Below are positions 6,433-10,108 of a DNA stretch of 10,108 nucleotides, in pieces. A model generated the notes under the pieces. The model did not search any database. It was not told where the DNA came from and saw only the letters and a program-made list of their open reading frames with translations. Every line of letters starts with the position of its first letter. Position 1 is the stretch's first letter. Made by a program: the position numbers and the translations under genes. The DNA comes from Synergistaceae bacterium (GTDB taxonomy: Bacteria > Synergistota > Synergistia > Synergistales > Aminobacteriaceae): assembly GCA_022837505.1 (NCBI GenBank), contig JALHFZ010000066.1, forward strand, positions 556 to 10,663, in the 5' to 3' direction.

Positions 6433-7890
6433 TTAAAGCCCCCAGAAGAGGCGGATGACCTTTTCGGAGGGTTTCCTTGTGACCTTCGCGACGGCGATAA
6501 AGGCGAGGAGCGACAGCGCCAGGGAGGGCACGATGGGGTGCAGCCCAAGGGGCCTCGGCAGAAGGTAGTTGGAGAAGAGATAGGTTCCGATGCCCGTTAC
6601 CATGCCGGCAATGGCCCCGGGAGCGTTGGCGCCCTTCCAGTAGAGCCCCAGGATGGTCGGCCACAGAAACGTCGAGAGTTGTCCCGCCGTGGCGAAGAGG
6701 TTCAGCCACACCATGAGCTCCGGCGGATCGAAGGCCAGGACGACGATAATCAGTCCCACGATAAAACTGGTGACCACGGTGATGGTCCGGAGGGTTTTGA
6801 ACTTCGCCTTCAGATCCGGCTTTATATAGTTGACGAGGAGATCGTTGACGATGGCCGCGACGACCACGAGGAGCTGTGAATCCACGGTGGACATGACCGC
6901 CGCCAGAGGCCCGGCGAGGATCAGACCGGCGACGACGGGGTGGAAAAGACTCGTAATCAGCGTGGGAATGACCAGGTCCCCCGACTTGATTCCGGCGACC
7001 TGGGTCACTCCGAAGGCTCCGGCCAGGTGCATCCCCGTCAGCAGCACGAGGGAAACGATAGTTCCGTAGATGATTCCCGAATGGAGGCTCTTTGAGTCCC
7101 TGTAGCTCATGGCGCGCTGGGCGACGGCGGGAAGCCCGACCACCGCGAAGCCGACGAGCACCCAGAAACTCGATACCCACGGTACGGTCATGAACCCTTC
7201 CTTGACTCCGTAGGGGGAGATCATCCCGGGGTTGATGGCCTTCATGGCCTGAACGATGTTCCCGATCCCCCCGCCCTTCATCACGATGGCGATGAAGAGG
7301 GCGAGGGTCGACAGGGTCATGACTGCCCCCTGGAGGGTGTCGTTGAAGACGACGCCGCGGAAACCGCCGATGGCCGTATGGACGACCACAGTTATGGCGA
7401 AGAATATGAGTGCCGTTGTGTAGTCGAGCCCCGTCGACCCCTGGAGCAGGCGGGAGGCGCCGATCAGCTGGGCGGCCATGGCCGCGATGAGGAAGCATAT
7501 GATCGACAGGGAGGCGATGATCAGAACTGCGCTGCTCTCATACCGGGCGCGCAGAAAGTCGCTGATGGAGTTGGCCCCCGTCTTCCGGGAGACGATGGCG
7601 AATTTCTTCCCCAGAACCATCAGGGTATAGTACCCCGTGGGAATCTGGGACATGGCGAGGAAGACCCAGGCGAGTCCGTGGGTGTAGGCCGTCCCCGGCC
7701 CGCCGATGAAGCTTCCGGCGCTCAGGTAGGTGGCCACGAGGGTCATGGCGAGCACGAAACCTCCCGTGCCCCGTCCGCCGGTCATGTACTCCTCCATATA
7801 GGCCGAGCCGCTTCCCCCTTTCCGGAGGCTGGCGCTGTTCACAAGCTTCAGGGCGTAGAAGCCTATGAAGTACATGGCGACAAAATACAA
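6433..7890 (-). CDS. panF: Sodium/pantothenate symporter PanF-like (SSS family); true start probably upstream
   Basis: A sodium:solute symporter closely matching PanF as I recall it. It shares EYMTGGRGTGGFVLAMTLVA, ATYLSAGSFIGGPGTAY, GGFRGVVFNDTLQG, SFWVLVGFAVVGLP, SYRDSKSLHSGIIYGTI, GMHLAGAFG, MSTVDSQLL (sodium-site helix), PPELMVWLNLFA, FLWPTILGLYWKGANA and HPIVPSLALSLLAF. It would import pantothenate, the CoA precursor, with sodium across the inner membrane through about 12-13 helices. The nearest conventional start in frame is TTG at 7890 (485 residues), used here as the limit, but it has no ribosome binding site and would cut into the first helix. The open frame continues upstream and matches the PanF first helix without gaps (TLLPIVLYFVAMYF, compare VILPLVAYLVVVF) back to ATA at 7929, which has GGAGGGGG 6 bases upstream. 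The gene follows yhdT on the same strand and ends at a strong terminator. Pantothenate specificity is inferred from similarity. Confidence 0.88.
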   Translation of the reverse strand: MYFVAMYFIGFYALKLVNSASLRKGGSGSAYMEEYMTGGRGTGGFVLAMTLVATYLSAGSFIGGPGTAYTHGLAWVFLAMSQIPTGYYTLMVLGKKFAIVSRKTGANSISDFLRARYESSAVLIIASLSIICFLIAAMAAQLIGASRLLQGSTGLDYTTALIFFAITVVVHTAIGGFRGVVFNDTLQGAVMTLSTLALFIAIVMKGGGIGNIVQAMKAINPGMISPYGVKEGFMTVPWVSSFWVLVGFAVVGLPAVAQRAMSYRDSKSLHSGIIYGTIVSLVLLTGMHLAGAFGVTQVAGIKSGDLVIPTLITSLFHPVVAGLILAGPLAAVMSTVDSQLLVVVAAIVNDLLVNYIKPDLKAKFKTLRTITVVTSFIVGLIIVVLAFDPPELMVWLNLFATAGQLSTFLWPTILGLYWKGANAPGAIAGMVTGIGTYLFSNYLLPRPLGLHPIVPSLALSLLAFIAVAKVTRKPSEKVIRLFWGL

Positions 7891-7925
7891 GACGATGGGC
7901 AGAAGGGTGGACCATTGGACCGTGT

Positions 7926-8276
7926 TTATGATTTTCCCCCTCCATTCCGCACGTACTCTTCCGCCTCTTCTTCCGTCATGGGATCAAGGGGCATGACGCG
8001 CATTTTTCGCTTGACTATATATATGGTCGCCACGATGGCAAGAAGGGAGTTGGCGATGCAGCTCACGAAGAACCACGCCGGAAAACCCATAATGTAGGAA
8101 TAGTTCTCCACCGGGCCGCTTCCGAGACCGTACCCCGCGGCAGCCCATATAACGAGGTTGACGATCCCCAGGAGAACCCCGTACCAGACTTCTTTTTCGC
8201 ATTCCCTGTAGCGGGGATCTTCGACGAATCCATATTCGTTTTTTTCAAGAATATGCCTTTCTCCCATCTCTGCCAT
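7926..8276 (-). CDS. yhdT: YhdT/DUF997 family small membrane protein
   Basis: A 116-residue protein with two predicted membrane helices: roughly YGVLLGIVNLVIWAAAGYGL, then GFPAWFFVSCIANSLLAIVA leading into IYIVKRKMRVMPLD. The GFPAWFxxSCI block followed by a basic stretch and an (I/M)PLD-type motif matches E. coli YhdT, which is encoded directly before panF; the same order is seen here. Its role is not established; it may assist or form part of the pantothenate symporter. The start at 8276 (ATG, MAEMGERHIL) is chosen because AAGGAGGT lies upstream at about 8288-8295, though the 12-base spacing is longish. The frame stays open to a TTG at 8327 and an ATG at 8303, but these lie upstream of that ribosome binding site and have none of their own. 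The 3' end carries the ribosome binding site for panF. Confidence 0.82.
   Translation of the reverse strand: MAEMGERHILEKNEYGFVEDPRYRECEKEVWYGVLLGIVNLVIWAAAGYGLGSGPVENYSYIMGFPAWFFVSCIANSLLAIVATIYIVKRKMRVMPLDPMTEEEAEEYVRNGGGKS
7936..7943 (-). promoter_or_regulatory. Ribosome binding site for the extended panF start
   Basis: On the minus strand GGAGGGGG lies inside the last codons of the YhdT-like gene, 6 bases before an ATA codon (7929-7927) in the panF frame. The ATA overlaps the TAA stop of yhdT (TCATAA). No ATG, GTG or TTG lies at a usable distance. This points to a non-standard start codon or a base error here. Confidence 0.5.
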
Positions 8277-8311
8277 GGCCTTTGTGAACCTCCTTATTTC
8301 CATTGATGATA

Positions 8312-8322
8312 GTACAGTGTAC
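8312..8322. repeat. Small palindrome upstream of yhdT
   Basis: GTACA-G-TGTAC is a perfect 5+1+5 palindrome 36 bases before the yhdT start. On the minus strand its core reads TACACTGTAC, matching the TATACTGTAT core of the palindrome at 2217-2229 at 8 of 10 positions. It overlaps weak -10-like boxes (TACACT, TACTAT), so it could be an operator. Confidence 0.4.
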
Positions 8323-8323
8323 C

Positions 8324-8346
8324 TCAAATTTCCGGGCTAAATTTGA
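8324..8346. repeat. Perfect 8-base inverted repeat in the yhdT promoter region
   Basis: TCAAATTT and AAATTTGA flank a 7-base spacer (CCGGGCT). The repeat begins one base after the GTACAGTGTAC palindrome. The AT-rich arms and two-turn symmetry suggest a dimeric regulator site more than an RNA hairpin. Confidence 0.45.
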
Positions 8347-8371
8347 AATACTTCTGTCATGAAAATGTGGG

Positions 8372-8386
8372 AGTGAATTCGTCACT
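8372..8386. repeat. AGTGA-N5-TCACT inverted repeat next to a -35 box
   Basis: A 5-base inverted repeat around ATTCG that abuts TTGACA. It resembles a Crp/Fnr-family half-site pair, but its spacer is 5 bases, not the 6 of a Crp site, so the class of regulator is open. Confidence 0.35.
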
Positions 8387-8415
8387 TGACAATACCTTCC
8401 AGCTTCCAGTAAATT
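8386..8415 (+). promoter_or_regulatory. Candidate promoter of the exported amidinotransferase-like gene
   Basis: A perfect -35 box TTGACA (8386-8391) is followed after 18 bases by TAAATT (8410-8415), a weak -10. It points toward the gene starting at 8530-8569 and would leave a leader of about 110-150 bases. A later alternative -10 is TATATT at 8440-8445. Confidence 0.5.
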
Positions 8416-8449
8416 ACTAAATATTGCTGAATATTACTCTATATTTCCG
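8410..8449 (+). repeat. Four tandem 10-base AT-rich repeats
   Basis: Starting at 8410, 8420, 8430 and 8440 the units are TAAATTACTA, AATATTGCTG, AATATTACTC and TATATTTCCG, fitting WAWATTNCYN. All four keep A2, A4, T5, T6 and C8. The period equals about one helix turn. They overlap the -10/+1 part of the candidate promoter and could be stacked protein sites or a bent-DNA element. Confidence 0.5.
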
Positions 8450-8568
8450 GACAAGCGAGCGGACGTGCTGAAGAGAGATAATGGAAACCAAATGGAGGAG
8501 TACCGATCTGAATGGAAGAAGGATGAAGGATGAATAATGCACTTTTCTCAGTCACAAGCGGGGATATT

Positions 8569-9705
8569 ATGAAAAATGCGATCGTGGTTTTATGGGCGCT
8601 TCTTGCCCTGGTATCTTTACCCCTTTCCGCCCGGCCCGCAGACGCAGGGGAACCCTCTGTTTATGTAGACTACGAATACGGCGATCTGTCGGAGGTCATT
8701 GTCGGCCTCCCCTACGGGATGTCGCCGTCGCTGGAAGCGAAATGGTTTACCGACGCGCTGAAAGTGCTGCCGGAAGATGAAGGGGAGTACGCCCGGAAGA
8801 CTGCGGGGATGCTCTGGACGGACATGATCAACCCCGAAACCGGGAAAAGCGAGACGCAGATGCTGGAAGAGGAAAACCAGGCGTTCATCGCAATCCTGAA
8901 GTCTCTCGGCGTTCAAGTCTACCGTCCGGCGGAGATCACCGTCGATTTCATCAAAAAGCATTACGGCGGGGATGTACTGCTCAACGGTTTCAGCCAGGAC
9001 TTTCCCAGGGACAATATGGCCGTGATCGGCAGCAATGTCATCGAGTTCAATTTGCGGACACCGATTCGCAAGGTGGATATCTCCGGATTTCGGGATATTC
9101 TGTCCGAAAAATGTTCCGATTCGACGGTAAAATGGTTTTCCATGCCCCACACGGAGCTTCTCAAACCCGCCCGTGCAGATACGCCCTTTCTGGAGGGTGG
9201 CGACGTCATCGTGCTGGGCAGAACCATTTTAGTCGGCAATACGGAAAATCCCAGCGTGGGTTCCAATGAGGCCGGCTACAAGTGGCTCAAAAACATTTTA
9301 GGCGATCAATATACGGTGAAACGCGTTCGGCTCGTAGAAAGCGTGCTGCATCTGGATTGCGTGCTGTCCGTGCCTCGCAGCGGTCTCGCCATCATCTGCG
9401 AAGAAGCTTTTCTCGACGGCCTGCCCGAAGAGATAAAGAACTGGGACCTGATCAGAGTGAGCCTGGAAGATGTCAGCCGACTGGCCGTCAACGGCCTTCC
9501 CGTCAATTCCCAAAACTATGTTTTGTCTTATAACAGCCACAATGACAACCGCTTCATCCAGGCCGAGCTTGAAAAACGGGGCATCACAGTGCACCGGGTC
9601 TTTTTCGGAACCCACAACGGCCAGGGAGGATCGCTGCGCTGCGCGACCCAGCCTCTGAAGCGAAAGGTCAAGATGACGAAAACGCACGAAAGCCAAAAAA
9701 AGTGA
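8569..9705 (+). CDS. Exported amidinotransferase / arginine deiminase superfamily enzyme
   Basis: A guanidino-group-modifying enzyme fold of 378 residues from this start. A signal peptide is plain: MKN, a hydrophobic stretch AIVVLWALLALVSLPL, and cleavage after ADA (about residue 26). Catalytic elements: QDFPRD (D144, R147, D148), EGGD (209-212), VLHLDCVLS (H261, D263) and GGSLRCATQPL with the likely nucleophile C358. This Cys/His/acid set is shared by arginine deiminase, dimethylargininase and glycine or inosamine-phosphate amidinotransferases; which reaction occurs here cannot be settled by eye. Export is unusual, since most relatives are cytoplasmic. The start at 8569 is favoured by the signal peptide; an in-frame ATG at 8530 has a better ribosome binding site (AAGGA) and would add 13 residues. 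The C-terminus is lysine-rich. The DNA is clearly less GC-rich than the buk/ptb genes, which hints at transfer. It stands alone and diverges from yhdT-panF. Confidence 0.85.
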   Translation: MKNAIVVLWALLALVSLPLSARPADAGEPSVYVDYEYGDLSEVIVGLPYGMSPSLEAKWFTDALKVLPEDEGEYARKTAGMLWTDMINPETGKSETQMLEEENQAFIAILKSLGVQVYRPAEITVDFIKKHYGGDVLLNGFSQDFPRDNMAVIGSNVIEFNLRTPIRKVDISGFRDILSEKCSDSTVKWFSMPHTELLKPARADTPFLEGGDVIVLGRTILVGNTENPSVGSNEAGYKWLKNILGDQYTVKRVRLVESVLHLDCVLSVPRSGLAIICEEAFLDGLPEEIKNWDLIRVSLEDVSRLAVNGLPVNSQNYVLSYNSHNDNRFIQAELEKRGITVHRVFFGTHNGQGGSLRCATQPLKRKVKMTKTHESQKK

Positions 9706-9976
9706 AGACAAAGGAACAGCGTTCTGCTGATGGGCATATCGGTTTTGGGGTTAAGGCGGCAATTTCAAAAGGATAATTGAACAAAGAACTGCACTGGATC
9801 GCGCACCCAGTGAGCTTTTCGCCAGCAGGGAAAGTTGATCATGCTTCCAATTCGGGATGGCGCAGCTGGACGCTACACGGCAACTGTCACATTGCTCCTG
9901 ATCGCTGCGAATCCAATCGTAGATAACGTACAACATCTTTCGTGATCTGGCCGAAGCGAAGCTGGGAATGAGAAAT
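9706..9976. other. Stretch without a convincing gene
   Basis: Mixed-composition DNA after the amidinotransferase-like gene. Open frames on either strand are short or lack a ribosome binding site, and none gives a recognisable protein. CACTGG (9792-9797) and CCAGTG (9807-9812) form a small stem followed by AGCTTTTC, which could be a weak plus-strand terminator. It may be plain intergenic DNA or the remnant of a decayed gene. Confidence 0.4.
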
Positions 9977-10108
9977 CTACCCTGGGGTGATTTCCATGCA
10001 GGTGCTCCGAAAACCCGATAGCTCAAGGTCATAACGAAATTTCAGATTTCCGCCAGCAATGTACACCTCTTCCTCATGGCAGACTATTGTAATGTCAGGC
10101 TGAAGTCC
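9977..10108 (-). CDS. Possible C-terminal fragment of an unidentified protein (enters from right edge)
   Basis: Reading the minus strand from the window edge gives 43 open codons ending in TAG at 9977-9979. The residues look like real protein, with alternating charged and hydrophobic positions: DITIVCHEEEVYIAGG, then NLKFRYDLELSGFRS, ending TCMEITPG. The opposite strand and the other minus frames here look less protein-like. I do not recognise the family. The fragment is short and its start is outside the window, so it could still be chance. If real, the gene converges on the amidinotransferase-like gene, leaving a gap of about 270 bases. Confidence 0.45.
   Translation of the reverse strand, partial: GLQPDITIVCHEEEVYIAGGNLKFRYDLELSGFRSTCMEITPG

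Noticed and set aside
8276..8327. Longer yhdT start at TTG 8327 or ATG 8303
   Set aside because: Both lie upstream of the AAGGAGGT ribosome binding site and have none of their own, and the extra residues overlap promoter-like repeats.
8372..8386. Crp or Fnr binding site
   Set aside because: The half-sites are Crp-like but the spacer is 5 bases rather than 6, and it does not fit the Fnr consensus. It is kept only as an inverted repeat.
8410..8449. 10-base repeats as a CRISPR array
   Set aside because: The units are 10 bases long, degenerate and without spacers, so they do not form a CRISPR array.
9751..10032. 93-codon minus-strand open frame
   Set aside because: It has no ribosome binding site, its composition is not protein-like (rich in S, R and C), and it overlaps a more convincing minus-strand frame at 9977-10108.

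Overview
The window looks like chromosomal DNA of an anaerobic, amino-acid-fermenting bacterium. The coding DNA is GC-rich and gene starts are mostly preceded by strong GGAGG-type ribosome binding sites. The gene set is branched-chain amino acid uptake, a class IV aminotransferase and two butyrate kinase/phosphotransbutyrylase pairs. This fits a Synergistota-like or Firmicutes-like amino acid fermenter; the phylum is an inference from gene content, not shown directly.

Layout. Bases 1-1180 (minus) hold the start of livM (cut by the left edge) and complete livH, permeases of a branched-chain amino acid ABC importer, behind a perfect TATAAT box. Bases 1300-2124 (minus) hold a class IV PLP aminotransferase. 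A 179-base divergent promoter region with an operator-like palindrome separates it from a plus-strand operon, 2304-6350, in the order buk1-ptb1-ptb2-buk2. A very long perfect hairpin (6368-6419) sits between that operon and the convergent panF-like symporter. The symporter and a small YhdT/DUF997 membrane protein form a minus-strand pair (6433-8276). A second divergent, AT-rich and repeat-rich regulatory region (8277-8568) leads to a plus-strand gene for an exported amidinotransferase/arginine-deiminase-superfamily enzyme (8569-9705), whose base composition is less GC-rich than the rest. The right end (9706-10108) has no clear gene except a probable C-terminal fragment on the minus strand entering from the right edge.

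How the genes may work together (inference): LivHM import Val/Leu/Ile, the aminotransferase makes 2-oxo acids, an oxidoreductase outside the window makes branched acyl-CoA, and Ptb/Buk convert acyl-CoA through acyl-phosphate to the free acid plus ATP. The PanF/YhdT pair would bring in pantothenate, the CoA precursor. The main oddities are two divergent Ptb/Buk pairs in mirror order in one operon; a PanF reading frame whose homology extends upstream of any normal start codon, to a well-placed ribosome binding site; and two divergent promoter regions with palindromes sharing an ACTGTA core. The exported amidinotransferase-type enzyme sits behind four tandem 10-base AT-rich repeats.
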